Under the pieces are notes generated by a model. That model saw only the letters and a program-made list of their open reading frames with translations. It made no database searches and was not told where the DNA came from. Shown one piece after another: positions 19,801 to 30,581 of a DNA stretch of 64,000 nt (positions are counted from its first letter, which is position 1; each line of letters begins with the position of its first letter). The position numbers were made by a program, and so were the translations under genes. Where the stretch lies: the NCBI GenBank assembly GCA_014529385.2, contig CM043964.1:104273587-104337586 (forward strand), read 5' to 3'. Source of the stretch: Adiantum capillus-veneris. Lineage: Eukaryota; Streptophyta; Polypodiopsida; Polypodiales; Pteridaceae.

Positions 19801-21879
19801 GGAGCTTTGGGCGGAAGCTGTAAGTACGTCTGTGTATTTAATCAATCGGTCACCCTCAACGGCATTGGATGGGGGAGTTCCAGAAGAGGCATGGACAGGT
19901 AAACCGGTGAATTATGCATTTCTCAAAGTGTTTGGGTGTGAGGCTTTCATGCACATAGATAGAAGCCTAAGATCAAAGTTAGATGCAAAGTCCAAAAAGT
20001 GTTTCTTCATTGGCTATGGAGAAGGAGACTTTGGGTATCCCCTATGGAATCCTGAAGATGGTAAAATCTTAAGGAGTAGGGATGTAATTTTTAACGAACA
20101 AAATATGTACAAAGATTACTTGGAAAGAAAACAAACAAAAGAAACAGGTGATGAGTACATGGAGCTTGAGGACAGTGAAGACTCAAGGACTGCAAACGGT
20201 GACAATGTGCAACAACGTCAACCAAATGAAGAGCCTCAACCTATTCCCCGAAGATCTACAAGAGCAAGTAGACCTCCAGAGAGGTTTGTTCCTTCCTTCA
20301 ACCATCTCTTGATCTTAGATTCTGGAGAGCCGGAATCATATGAAGAAGCTATGCAACATGAATCCAAAGAAGAATTGACGAAGAGCATGCAAGTGGAGAT
20401 GGACTCACTACATTGCAACCAAACATGGGAGTTGGTTGAGTTTCCTAAAGGTAAGCGGGCACTTCAAAACAAATGGGTGTACAAGCTAAAGGAAGAAGAA
20501 GATGGGAAGAAAAGGTACAAGTCTAGGCTTGTGGTAAAAGGTTTTTCTCAAAAGAAAGGTATTGACTTCAATGAAATATTTTCTCCTGTTGTAAAAATGA
20601 ACTCAATAGGCTTGTCTTAAGCCTTGTGGCTGCTCATGATCTAAATCTCGAGCAAATGGATGTAAATACGGCATTCCCTCACGGTGACTTAGAGGAGGAA
20701 ATCTACATGCTTCAACCAAAGGGGTATGAAGTAAAAGGTAAGGAGAAAATGGTTTGCACATTAAAGAAGAGCTTGTATGGTTTAAAGCAAGCATCAAGAC
20801 AATGGTACTTGAAGTTTTATCGATGGATGTTGGATCATGGATTCACAAGATGCAACTCGGATCACTGCGTCTACACGGAGAATTTGGGAGATGGGAAATT
20901 CATCATCCTAATGTTGTATGTTGATGACATGTTGATTGCAAGTGCTAACATGCAGGACATCAAAGACCTAAAAGAGGAGCTGTCCAAATATTTTTCAATG
21001 AAAGATTTAGGTGCTGCAAAGAGGATACTTGGTATGAAAATATCAAGGGACAGGACGAAGAAGACAATAAAGCTATCTCAAGAAGATTACATCAAGAAGG
21101 TACTAGAAAGGTTTGCAATGCAAAATGCAAAACCAGTTTCTACACCTTTGGCTGGTCATTTTAAACTAACGAAGGATATGTGTCCAAAGACACAAGAGGA
21201 GATAGCCTATACGTCTAAAGTTCCATATGCTACAGCGGTAGGTTTTCTAATGTATGCTATGGTCTGGACAAGGCCAGACATTGCACATGCAGTGGGAGTT
21301 GTGAGTAGGTTTATGGACAACCCAGGTAAAGAGCATTGGCAAGCTGTGAAGTGGATACTTAGGTATCTAAAAGGGACAACAACAAATGCTTTGTATTTTG
21401 GAGGAGCTGATATTTTTCTAGAAGAGTATGCTGATGCAGATATGGCGGGTGACAAAGATACTCGAAGGAGCACTACTGGCTATGTGTTTACGGTTGGAGG
21501 CACAGCAGTAAGCTAGGCTTCAAAGCTGCAGAAAGTGGTTTCACTTTCTACCACGGAATCAGAGTATGTAGCAATGATAGAGGCAAGCAAAGAAATTCTG
21601 TGGCTTCAGAGATTCTTAGAAGAGCTTGGATTCAAACAAGACAATTGTGTCTTGTACAGTGATAGCGAAAGCGCTATCCATCTTGCGAAGAAATCAGCCT
21701 TTCATTCAAGGACAAAGCACATTGAGGTGAGATATCACTTCATACGCACTCTTTTGGAAGAGGGACAGCTAAAGCTAGGAAAGGTGCATACAAGTGAAAA
21801 TCTTGCAGACATGTTTACAAAGGTGGTCAACAAGGAGAAGTTGAGCTTTTTCTCATCTTCAATCGGCATTCAAGGATAA
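19801..21879 (+). pseudogene. Copia integrase C-terminus, reverse transcriptase and RNase H
   Basis: After the duplication the frame beginning at 19772 gives the integrase C-terminal block (LKVFGCEAFMHI, then KKCFFIGY), then RT from about 20410 (NKWVYKLK, then SRLVVKGF). A one-base loss near 20608 shifts the frame, and RT resumes at about 20615 with TAFPHGDLEEEIYM and the catalytic YVDDMLIAS. Next come the connection and RNase H (YADADMAGDKDTRRSTTGY). A TAG at 21514 replaces the Trp of VSWASK. The RNase H then ends with STTESEYVA, SDSESAIHLA and HIEVRYHFIR. All catalytic motifs are still readable, so inactivation is fairly recent. Confidence 0.93.
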
Positions 21880-21939
21880 GAAGCCAGAATGGAAAGCAGT
21901 CATAGGTTTGGTTTGGAGATCAGTCTCCAAGTGGAAGAT

Positions 21940-22661
21940 TGTTAAGTATGGAGCCTGATTTACCCTTTGTAATTTTCTGTGGTAAAAGCGCACATTTGTA
22001 AGGCCCCCATTATGAGGAGAAGCCATCGTGCGTGAAGGAAAATCACTCACCGAAAACCAAAATTTTCACGGACAAGAATCAAGGGCAACTTTAAAGGCCT
22101 CGGGGGCGGAGGCCCCCGAGATTTTTTTTATCTCCGGAATATTCCTTTTCGCCGGAATATTATGGCCAGACGGCGGCCGGAAAGTGGTCAAAAAACAACC
22201 GGTCGGTTGGCCGGTGACCGGTAGTCAATGGCCGATGGCCGGTGGTCGGAAGTCAATGGCCGGTGGCCGGTGGTCGGAAGTCAATGGCCGGTGGCCGGTG
22301 GCCGAATTCAATGGTCGGTGGCCGAATTCAAAAGCGGACTTGTCTTCTCAAGGACGGCTACACATGGGCGGATTGGAGGGTCGGATTTGGACTTATTCGC
22401 ACAAGGGCGACTACACATGGCTGTCTCTCATAAGAGAGGGCAGCCCTTTTGTCCTATAAAAGGAGGCCATTTCTACACACATTTCATAGTGTGAAGTTGA
22501 TGCAACAAGGTGAGTGTGAGGTGGTGAGAGTGAAGCAAGGCGGGAGCTCCATTAAGGGTATAATCCCTTTGTAAATTACTTCTTGTTTTGAAGTACTAAA
22601 GCCATTGAGTGGTTGCTTTCCCATGGACGTAGCCCACATTGGGTGAACCACGTATATCGTG

Positions 22662-22696
<35 letters not shown>

Positions 22697-22780
22697 CTAT
22701 AATCTTGTGTATATAAATCTGTCTCTCTCCATTAAGTAATCTACTCAATTATCTATTTAGCTACGTCTTATTTCCTAAAA
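21940..22780 (+). repeat. Copia 3' LTR
   Basis: 841 bp, nearly identical to the 5' LTR by eye, with a longer (CT)n tract and the same TATA box at 22455-22462. The bases before it (AGTGGAAGAT) form a weak polypurine tract. Confidence 0.95.
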
Positions 22781-23230
22781 AATACAGTGGTGAATCAAAC
22801 ATGTGATCAATCCATCCCAAAAGTAGAGATATCTACCCAGAAATTCACCTTCCTACCTCCTTTCATGAATCAGTCCAGTCCAAAAAAGAACTAATGACCC
22901 ATGATTGGAGCTCTAATCGGAATAGAAAACAAATACAACGGTGAATCAAACATGTGATCAGTCCATCCCAAAGGAGATATCGACCCAAAGATTCACCTTT
23001 CTATCTCTTTTCAAGAATCAGTTCAGTCCAAAGAAGAACTAATGACCCATGATAAAAGTTCTAATCAATATAGCAATCAATTTAGCAAATATAACGGTGA
23101 ACCAAACATGAGATCAATCCATCCCAAATGTAGAGATACCGACCCAAAGATTCACCTTTCTACCTCCTTTCAAGAATCAGTTCAGTCCAAAAAAGAACTA
23201 ATGATCCATGATCAGAGTTACATTAAGTCT
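22781..23230. repeat. 151-bp tandem repeat array, right part
   Basis: About three further, more diverged units with the same CATGTGATCA...CCATCCCAAA and CAGTCCAAAAAAGAACTAATG blocks. They confirm that the copia element landed inside the array. Confidence 0.88.
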
Positions 23231-24051
23231 TAATTTTTTTTAAAGACTATTCATTTTTTTACCTTTAGTTTTTCTTCTAAATTTTAAAGGATGACCAAAT
23301 TTAGAGGAAGAGGTGATGTGATGTGATGTCTATAAAAGGGTTATATAGAGCCGCCAAATATGGAGGGGGTACATGACAGGCCCGGCGGGATTCTTGCTTG
23401 TCCCGTCGGGCCCGTCGGGTTTCATATTAAACTCGTCGGGCCTGTCGGGATTGTTGGTTGTCCCGCCGGTTCTACGTTTTCTACCGGTTTTCGTAGGTCA
23501 TGACATTAGATATGTTATTAATATGAAAAAAATAGTGATAATAACAACAATAATTAACATTTAACAAAATGCGTCATCGCCTAATTAAAATCCCTGCGTC
23601 TACCCCATCAATCGTATGTCTAATGAGACCATTATGACCTCTGAGGGGAAGCAAGTGATAGGCCACATACAACAGTTGTGTAAACAGGTTTTTGGACACA
23701 CTGTAGTTTACCATGGTCTCTTGGAGGGATCATGATAAATCCTCTAAGGATTATCTTATTGCGACTCTGCATCGGGGATGATCCCGTCTTGATGCAAACT
23801 CTTGCTGCGTCACTTTGCTGCCACCACCTGTCGAGGTTGGTCGTCCTCTCCTCCCTAATACATTTGATGATGCTTGGATGAGGAGACGCTTGGATGAGGA
23901 TATTCTTGGATCACGGAGGAGATGACGACCAATCCAGACAGGTGGTGGTAGAAAAGTGATCTATTAAAATTAGTTTAGTTTAATAAAACTCTAAATGTAT
24001 ATTGATCTGATAGATTTTTACACAATTGTACCGTATTTTTATGTTGTGTAG
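23231..24051. repeat. Spacer with GTCGGG-rich tract and a 34-bp inverted repeat
   Basis: No gene is recognised. Between 23381 and 23470 the motif CCCGTCGGGCC and variants repeat. At 23821-23854 and 23915-23948 lie imperfect inverted arms (CCACCACCTGTCGAGGTTGG against its inverse with a few mismatches). The last bases before 24052 (TTGTGTAG) look like a 3' splice site for the transposase exon that follows. Confidence 0.6.
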
Positions 24052-24910
24052 ATTGCTCAAAGAGCACATACTACCAGCTGACAATGTGATGACAGATTCC
24101 CGAGATGAAGCAAGAAAGATTTTGCGAAACTTGGGGATGGATTACAATTCGATCCACGCTTGTCCTAATGACTGCATTCTGTTCAGAGGGGAATACATAC
24201 ACATGGAGAAGTGTCTGAAATGTGATTCCGAGAGATATCGAGTAGATCTCCATGGAACAAAAATTTTGCAAAAGGTTTTGTGACATTTTTATCTGCTTCC
24301 TCGCATCAAGCATTTCTTCGAATGTAAGTCCATGGCCGCCCTAGCATCATGGCATGAGGAGAATAAATCTTCGGATGGTGTGCCACGGATTTCTGCAGAT
24401 TGTGCAGCCTGGAAACATATAGATGGAACATGGTCGGATTTGCCAGGGAAGCTTGAAATTTGCGCTTAGGCCTGGCTATGGATGGCGTAAATCCATTTGG
24501 TCAAAGATCAACATCTTACAGTGTATGGCCCGTTGTCATCGTCAACTACAACATTCTCCCGTGGTTGAATACGAAGAAGGGGTACCTATGGCTAAGTTTT
24601 TTTGTGCCGGGGCGATATAAAGTGAAGAATATGGATGTGTATCTTCGCCCACTATTGGAAGAGCTACAACAATTGTGGATTGGCATAGAAGTGGTGGATA
24701 TGAGCCGACACATAGGTTGACGGATTGCTTTGATCAGAGGCATTCTAATGTGGACCATGCATCCCAGACTAACAGCGTCCGATGGATCAATAAAACTCCC
24801 TAAAGCACCATGGATTTTCACAGGAGCCCAAGAACGCAAAGTAAAAGAGACCATTCGATCTTTGCGAACCCCCACTGGCGTAATGCACTCGCTCTGAATG
24901 TGTTTTACTA
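24052..24910 (+). pseudogene. tnp2: CACTA transposase TNP2, Transposase_21 domain
   Basis: The catalytic transposase family of En/Spm-type elements, which cuts at the CACTA ends. Visible blocks in order are LLKEHILPADN; IHACPNDCILF, typical of the family; CLKCDSERYRV; LPRIKHFF; then LRLGLAMDGVNPFGQ, YSVWPVVIVNYNILPWL and DVYLRPLLEELQQLW. A block ALIRGILMWTMHP follows in another frame. Stops at 24281 and about 24463 and a frameshift near 24440 break it. The start follows a splice-acceptor-like TTGTGTAG. It is the element's own gene, which fits the CACTA termini. Confidence 0.9.
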
Positions 24911-25239
24911 AAGAAGGAAAGATTACCGGTTTGAAGTCACACGACTGGCAAAAAATGTGTCAGTTATGTTCATAGTGGAATATATCATAGTGGGAGTTGT
25001 GTAACAAATTTGTGTGTGGACTTTAATATCATTGCTGCACGTGTTTTGCAATTTATTTTACCTATTGCCATTGAGGGATGTATGTCTCTTGACGTCCGTA
25101 ACACAATCTACAAACTTGCAAAGTTGGTGCAATGGATATCACAAAAGGAGATCAATGCCACTGTGACCAACAAATTAAACATGAATGTAGGTTCCAAGAT
25201 CATATTGAGTAAACATAAAAACATTATCAACTTGTGATA
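24911..25239 (+). pseudogene. CACTA transposase TNP2, DUF4218-like region
   Basis: GLKSHDWQKMCQ near 24930 matches the GLKSHD-type block before DUF4218 in TNP2 proteins. The frame starting at 25010 continues with FILPIAIEGCMSLDVRNTIYKL, which fits the LLPVALRG...VR..I..L pattern of that domain. At least one frame change lies between them. Domain order after Transposase_21 is as expected. Confidence 0.7.
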
Positions 25240-25389
25240 AAAAAATGTTATTAAACAAGCTAATCTTTTATGTGAAACAATTTGATCCTTCACAGCAGGG
25301 AAAACGTTTGTAAACCTACCTTTTTACCGAAAACAGAGCCTATAGTTTATCATGTTCAAGTGATCTTGTTTGGTTCACTTTGTTGCTCG

Positions 25390-25455
<66 letters not shown>

Positions 25456-26105
25456 CCTAGCAAAAAATGACGTGTCATGTTTATATGTGTCACGAAGTGT
25501 GGAAGGGCCAATATTTTTTGGGGGCACGACCTTCACATATATTTTATCAAATCCGTTATTTTTAGCAAGATGCTTGGCATTCCCAACTCACGAACTTAGC
25601 AATCACTCAGCGGGTGATCCTAACCTCAACTTGTTTCTCATGCATTCAATGTTTTGTGTCACTTCTAATTGACTTCCAATGGTTTTGATTGTATGAGCAC
25701 TCAATCCGTCCGTGCGCGCGTAGACGAACTGCGTGCTCAATCGCCAAGGTGGCTTACAAAATCAAAGTGAAAATTTCAAAGGCTAAGTTGAAACCATTTT
25801 TCACTATGCCAACTTGTAACAAGATTTTGCCCTCACCACCTCTGCTGATTGAACGTGCTGCATGAGCGCACCGACCGTCCGCTCGCGCGCAGACGAGCAG
25901 TGTGCTCATGATTGCTCATATGACCAAGTACCGTATCGATGTTCAGGTTCGCTAGTGTACAACGATGCGTCACAAGTGAATGAAAAGCTCCTCGCTGGTT
26001 GGTGATTACGAAGTGATGGGGGCTTTTCACAAGCCAAGCTCTCATACCCCTCTTCTCTCGTCCCCACCCCATGAAAACCCGTGCTTGGAAGCTCTCATGT
26101 AAGTT
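25240..26105. other. Degraded interior of CACTA with (CT)n microsatellite (25391-25453)
   Basis: This holds a long CT run at 25391-25453. Two copies of a GACCGTCCGCTCGCGCGC-like GC-rich block lie near 25705-25740 and 25867-25910, each followed by a GTGCTCA tail. No clear gene is seen. It separates the DUF4218-like and DUF4216-like parts of the transposase, so it may hold introns or lost coding sequence. Confidence 0.6.
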
Positions 26106-26402
26106 ATGTGGCTCTGGCAGGTGATATTTCATCCTACAAAGTGTGCATCAAACTGGTGGTACGTCATAGAGGTAGCCCCTCGTAGTGCACGGACGTATGA
26201 AGGCTATCATGTGCCAATCACAGCGGCATCAATGGAGGAGATCGGAGAAGATGCTCAGTCAGAAGCCGTTGAGGTGGTGCCAGACGAACATCAAGCTGCT
26301 ACTCTCTATGGGGTGCATGCAGAGGATCTACAAAATGAAACGGAGGATATTTTTTTAAACGGAGAGCTTTATATAGATATAGGAAGTTATGCTGAGCTAT
26401 GA
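26106..26402 (+). pseudogene. Possible C-terminus of the CACTA transposase (DUF4216-like)
   Basis: The frame reads QVIFHPTKCASNWWYVIEV followed by PRSARTYEG. This resembles the DUF4216 pattern of TNP2 C-termini (a QVFY block, then a W.VV core followed by PR and a Tyr). It then runs into an acidic tail ending at 26400. It has the correct orientation and order after the DUF4218-like region. The match is short, so this is tentative. Confidence 0.45.
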
Positions 26403-26426
26403 GAGGATGAGAGAGAGACCTCTTAA

Positions 26427-27771
26427 CACTCGAATGGTAATAGGACACTTTTATGTCCTTGGACACTTTTGTGTCCTGTTAAGTGACCATTTTGCTTGAA
26501 TTATTTGAAGAGTATGAAAATGAATTTCTAGGTGCTATATATCCACAAAGTTGCCTTATGAGCTGAAAACAACTTAGCATTTTTTTTTAAGTATCAATCT
26601 CACCATTAACCTTACTCTTGCACAACATTTTTGAACCTAAACTGTGTAAAAAAACGGGTCCTGTTTTTGGCTTTTTTTCAATTTTTGGCAACTATACCAC
26701 TCTAAACTTCATGTTTGTGAGGTTTAGATGGCTAGAGGTTAGGCCTTCATAGTTCTCAGCATGTTTTGATGCTTGTAGGGAGAGCTAAGTGTAAAAGTTG
26801 AAAGTTATGACCAATTTACAAGAATTGCATAATCCTGTGTTTTGGCCAAAATTAGCACTTTTATGATTTTTTTGGTGGCTTTCTTGATATCCAAATTCAA
26901 TTTTGATTGTGTAAGTGTAATGTATAACACATAAATCTAATCTTCCTTGAGTTTTGGGGGACCTAATATGCTATATAGCATACATAGTATATGATGATGG
27001 TTGAGTTTTTTGTTTGCTGAAGAATACGATACATTTTAGAGTAGCAAGTATAACTTTCTCAATATTGCTAGTTTCTTAGGCCAATTGTGTGTATTTTGTA
27101 GGTAGTAACCATATATAATCATAGACTACAAACTTGGCTAGATATTGAGTAGTTTCTATGGGTTTCTAGAGGTCATAATGCTAAACCCAGTTTTTCCATG
27201 TTTACTGTATTTAGCACTTTATCATTGCCCCCAAAGTTCCAATTGTAAGAGATCCATTATCCTTTTGACATGATCCATGGCTCCTTTTGAATCCAAATGC
27301 CCAAAGGGAACTAAGAAAACATGTATATAGTATTTTTATTGAGCGTGACTATAGAAACTTTGATGATAGGTCCACAGAATGGCAAAAATGCAACTTTTTT
27401 GTACCTATTGTTTTTGCCCAAAAAAACAATGGTGAGGTAAAAGCAACCATATGTTTTGTTCACCAACCCACTGAAGTTAACGGGGCATTTTATCTCATGT
27501 CCTACAAAAATCCCCACTCTTATTTATATGCAATCAATCGTAAGAAATTTCTGTTTCGGGCAAAATGCACTGGTCCATCAACTTTGGAGGCTTGTAGTGA
27601 CCAAGGGTTGAGAAAAATTACAAGTTTCTCATTTTCCCCAAATGTAGTAGTTATTGAACTATAAGCTCATGAAAGGATTTTTCAAAATGAGTGGATCTAC
27701 TATGGTTTTGGAATTTTTTTCCAAAACCCTGAAAGGACACTTTTATGTCCTGTTAGGTTCCCATTCTAGTG
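26427..27771 (+). mobile_element. TTAA-targeting inverted-repeat element, copy B
   Basis: 1345 bp between TTAA (26423-26426) and TTAA (27772-27775). Ends are CACTCGAATGGTAAT on the left and the inverse of CACTAGAATGG on the right. Two palindromes GGACACTTTTATGTCC and GGACACTTTTGTGTCC follow on the left and one lies on the right, the same asymmetry as copy A in reverse. The body aligns with copy A over its length. An open frame (about 27440-27664) is shared with copy A but has no recognisable domain. Confidence 0.88.
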
Positions 27772-27775
27772 TTAA

Positions 27776-27953
27776 AGCCATAAATATTGTATTTGAACAA
27801 TTTTTCTCCGTTTTGTAAAAACTCTGGTTATCTAAGTACCTTCCATGTTGTATAACGCTCTTTTGATTTTGCGCTCACATCCTGGGCAATCCATGGCCAC
27901 ATGGCCACATGCAGCTCCACCACATGGTTTTTCGACTGCAAGACTTGATTGTG

Positions 27954-28000
<47 letters not shown>

Positions 28001-28717
28001 TTTTGATTGAAAATTTTGAGTTATCAACTTGCCTCTTCCATCATTCAAGTTGAATAGAAGAAGAACGTGTTTTGTTGCTGCTAGCCTTTGAACATTCCAA
28101 AGCTACAAGCACCTTCAAGTTCTACGTCAAAAAAGAAAGAGATAGTTGGGACTCTTTTACGATTCTACGTTTTGAACAGTTTTGCTCCGTTTTATAATAT
28201 ATATTGTGATCACGTGGCTTTTTTTCCATTTCTATTTATATGCGTCATTGCGTCATTGTATTTAATGGTCTTTGCGTCCACTCCAGGAACGTATGCTCTA
28301 GGTATGCTCTCACAAGCAGGGACGACGAGCACTGCGCTCCGGGTGCGATGGAGACTGAAGATGCAATTAGATGCAGCTCGTCTCACCGCTAGATCTAATT
28401 GATCGGGTGAAAGAGACGCTAAGAAGCACTACTACTGCTTACTTAGAGTCTCTTTCACCCGATCAACTAGATTTAGCGGTGAAAGAGACGCTAAGAAAGC
28501 AGCGCGCGAGAATCCCGACAAGTGAAAGCAACAAAAGGAGGTAGACAGAGCGCAAGTAGAGGCAGGGAGCTCGCACCACTTGGGGAGCGGCGGGTGGACA
28601 TCATTTGAGACCGATTTTGTAAGTGTTTTTGCATTGCTTTTTATGTCTGATAGTTTAGGATTTATGGGTTTTTAAATTCTAGCATAATGGATTCTTTGTA
28701 TGTTTTGATAGTGGTCG
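27776..28717. repeat. CACTA interior with microsatellite and a long hairpin (28386-28479)
   Basis: A (CT)n tract lies at 27957-27998. At 28386-28424 and 28440-28479 two ~40-base arms, both around GATCGGGTGAAAGAGAC, form an inverted repeat with a ~15-base loop. A third partial direct copy (GGTGAAAGAGACGCTAAGAA) overlaps its end. No protein is recognised. Confidence 0.75.
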
Positions 28718-28960
28718 ATGACAGGACGTGATCCCACACCATACGAGCGCGAGTACGCAAGCAGGAAGGGCTTAAACGCCCTGATTGACATTCTGAGTTC
28801 TCGCGGCGGCAGGGTTAGTATTAGGGTTTACTCTTTTCTATTTGTTGTATTGTTTTATGAACGTCGCTATAAGTTTATACTTACAAAAAGCTGTCTTATT
28901 GTTTTTTTTTGCAGAATCCAACAGATACTCCGCTTGGACGTGATCAGATGTCTGATTAGA
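28718..28960 (+). pseudogene. Possible exon pair of a second CACTA gene
   Basis: A coding-like stretch ends in SSRGGR and meets a GGTTAG donor-like site near 28812. After an AT-rich gap it meets an acceptor-like TTTTTTTTGCAG near 28914, followed by a short open exon (NPTDTPLGRDQMSD) and a stop. The position near the right terminus suits a second transposon gene, but I do not recognise the protein. Confidence 0.35.
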
Positions 28961-28984
28961 CGATGTCATTCTAGTCATAGCTAG

Positions 28985-29360
28985 ATAGCATTAGTTTCTT
29001 TTTGTCATACCTTATGTATCATGAGACGACTTTTATACGTCTTTTTGAAAACCATGTATATTTTTTCAATAATGACAATGGTGTTGTAACTATTACATTT
29101 GCAAAGTTTAACAATCAAGTGATTTTGCCTATGATGTGTACAATTGTCATTGATTTACTTTCATCAATTCACGATTGTCAGTTTTGTATCTTTATTTTGC
29201 AAACAATACGTACTATGGATGATGGAGTTAATGGTTATATTGTTTTGTGGGTAACTATTTTGGGTCTATATCTACCTTTACATGTTTTTTCAAAGGTGAA
29301 TCAATTAATGAAACATTCAATGTAGTTGATGGGTGAATGCCCTGCCACCAATGTTTTTTC
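28985..29360. other. AT-rich stretch of CACTA with no recognised gene
   Basis: It holds an open frame of about 107 codons of low complexity that is rich in Phe, Ile and Thr. I see no domain and take it to be non-coding. Confidence 0.5.
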
Positions 29361-29625
29361 CTCTCGGGCGTCACTATGAACGTCGCTATATAAGGCTATG
29401 CAGCGTCGCTATAGATGGCCTGCAAACATCGCTATAGGCGTCGCAATATAGCAATGTTTATAGTGACGCATATAGTGACTTATAGCGACGCTTATAGCGA
29501 CGTTCCCATATCGACGTTCCCATATTGACGTTGGTAGCGATGATCTTAGCGACAGCGGGGGTTATAAAAACCCAATGTATTTCCGTCGCTAACAGCATCA
29601 CAAGCGCACACAACCTCTTGTAGTG
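29361..29625. repeat. CACTA right terminus: subterminal repeats and TIR
   Basis: At least eight copies of GCGTCGCTAT, TAGCGACG and close variants in both orientations lie between 29364 and 29590. They are followed by ACCTCTTGTAGTG at 29613-29625 and the target duplication AAT. Confidence 0.93.
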
Positions 29626-29628
29626 AAT

Positions 29629-30504
29629 TAGGATTTCCAATAATCTTAATGAGGGGTCTCCAACCTATAAATAGGTCCCTCTCCTTCTTATAAAACAACC
29701 TCCAATATCTCACATAGCCCCCCAACACTCTATGCGTGAGGAGAGACTGAGGTGTAGCAACCACTTTGTGAGCTTCACTCTTGGTTGTGAGAAAAGCTTT
29801 CAAGCTACACATTGCAAGTGAGAGAGCGTGAGTTCAAAATCTCAAAACCACTATTGTATATGTTCCTCCATCATCTATGAATTGAGGTTTGGTGCATCAA
29901 AGGCGTGATTCAACGTTCAAATCTTCGTCCTTCCACTTGTGCGATACGGTTTAGTGAATTCAAGGTGACTTGTGTATTTTGAGTTCTATCGTTTGAAATT
30001 GTTTTAGAAAGTGTTTTAGTGTGTTTTCATTGCCAATTTTGTGTCCATTGTAAGAGGGTATTGTGGTGAGAGGTCTCCCACACCCTAAGACAGTGTGTGT
30101 TTTTTGGCAATGTTTAGAATTCACTAAGCATTGAGTGAGTTTTCTACAAGCTCTACGATAGCAACATAACGAACCATCTCCATTTGCAAGTCACAAATAA
30201 GGTATTACGCAAGATCCATTACTCTCTCTCTTCCCTTTGCTCTAGCTCTCTCTGATCCATTTTGTGTGTGTCTTGGTGTGAGGTTCCTTGTGTGTGTTTT
30301 GTGGTGCATCTTCTTGGTTGTGCCAAAATCTCTCTTGTGTCCTAGTTCGCATACCATAACTATGTGGTGCCCCTTCACTTGTTTGGATATGGGTTTGTTT
30401 TTGTTGTTTCTTGCTTGTGGTTTCCCTAGCCCCAATTGAGCAACACAGGAGCCTTGAGAGGGTTTAGAGGTCGCCTCTCTTGTTGCCCTCCCTGTACAGC
30501 CTCA
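29629..30504 (+). mobile_element. Gypsy LTR A, right part
   Basis: This resumes TTAGGATTTCCAATAATC exactly where LTR B continues at 52270, and ends GCCTCA at 30504. The core promoter (TATA box 29666-29673) is on this side, so the CACTA element separates it from the upstream LTR sequence. The last part carries the TAGGTGGTGCCCC-like block seen in all LTRs of the family. Confidence 0.93.
29666..29673 (+). promoter_or_regulatory. TATA box of gypsy LTR A
   Basis: TATAAATA, shared with LTR C of element W (58971-58978). In LTR B the same place reads TGTAAATA (near 52310), probably weaker. It is 41 bases from the CACTA right end. Confidence 0.7.
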
Positions 30505-30508
30505 ATTT

Positions 30509-30526
30509 TGGTGCCCCCACTGAGGA
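30509..30526 (+). other. Primer-binding site of gypsy element X
   Basis: TGGTGCCCCCACTGAGGA, four bases after the LTR end GCCTCA. The corresponding site in W starts at 59813. Confidence 0.8.
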
Positions 30527-30581
30527 CGGCTTGTGTATCTTTTTGTGTAGGTTCAACCTTTAGCATAGTCAAGTAGTTTGT

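Larger units (their letters stand above)
17087..22780 (+). mobile_element. Ty1/copia LTR retrotransposon, complete but mutated
   Basis: LTRs at 17087-17912 and 21940-22780 start TGTTAAGTATGG and end TTTCCTAAAA. They are flanked by a perfect 5-bp target duplication AATAC (17082-17086 and 22781-22785). The interior has an initiator-Met primer site and gag, protease, integrase, RT and RNase H in copia order. At least three stops and two frame changes show it is dead. It sits in the 151-bp repeat array of the CACTA element. Confidence 0.97.
6751..29625. mobile_element. CACTA (En/Spm, CMC) DNA transposon, nested
   Basis: The left end is CACTACAAGAGGT and the right end is its exact inverse ACCTCTTGTAGTG, a 13-bp terminal inverted repeat of the CACTA type. 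It is flanked by a 3-bp target duplication AAT (6748-6750 and 29626-29628). Removing the element plus one AAT restores TTATAAATTAGG, matching the uninterrupted sequence TTGTAAATTAGG in LTR B. Both ends carry GCGACGC-type subterminal repeats, typical of the superfamily. Remnants of a TNP2-type transposase lie at 24052-26402. Of the 22.9 kb, about 13.4 kb is later insertions: a gag-only LTR element, a copia element and a TTAA element. The core is therefore about 9.5 kb. Confidence 0.95.

Noticed and set aside
27287-27440. Start of a 125-codon frame in TTAA copy B
   Set aside because: Not open in copy A and no protein similarity; only the last ~75 codons are shared, listed as a weak finding.
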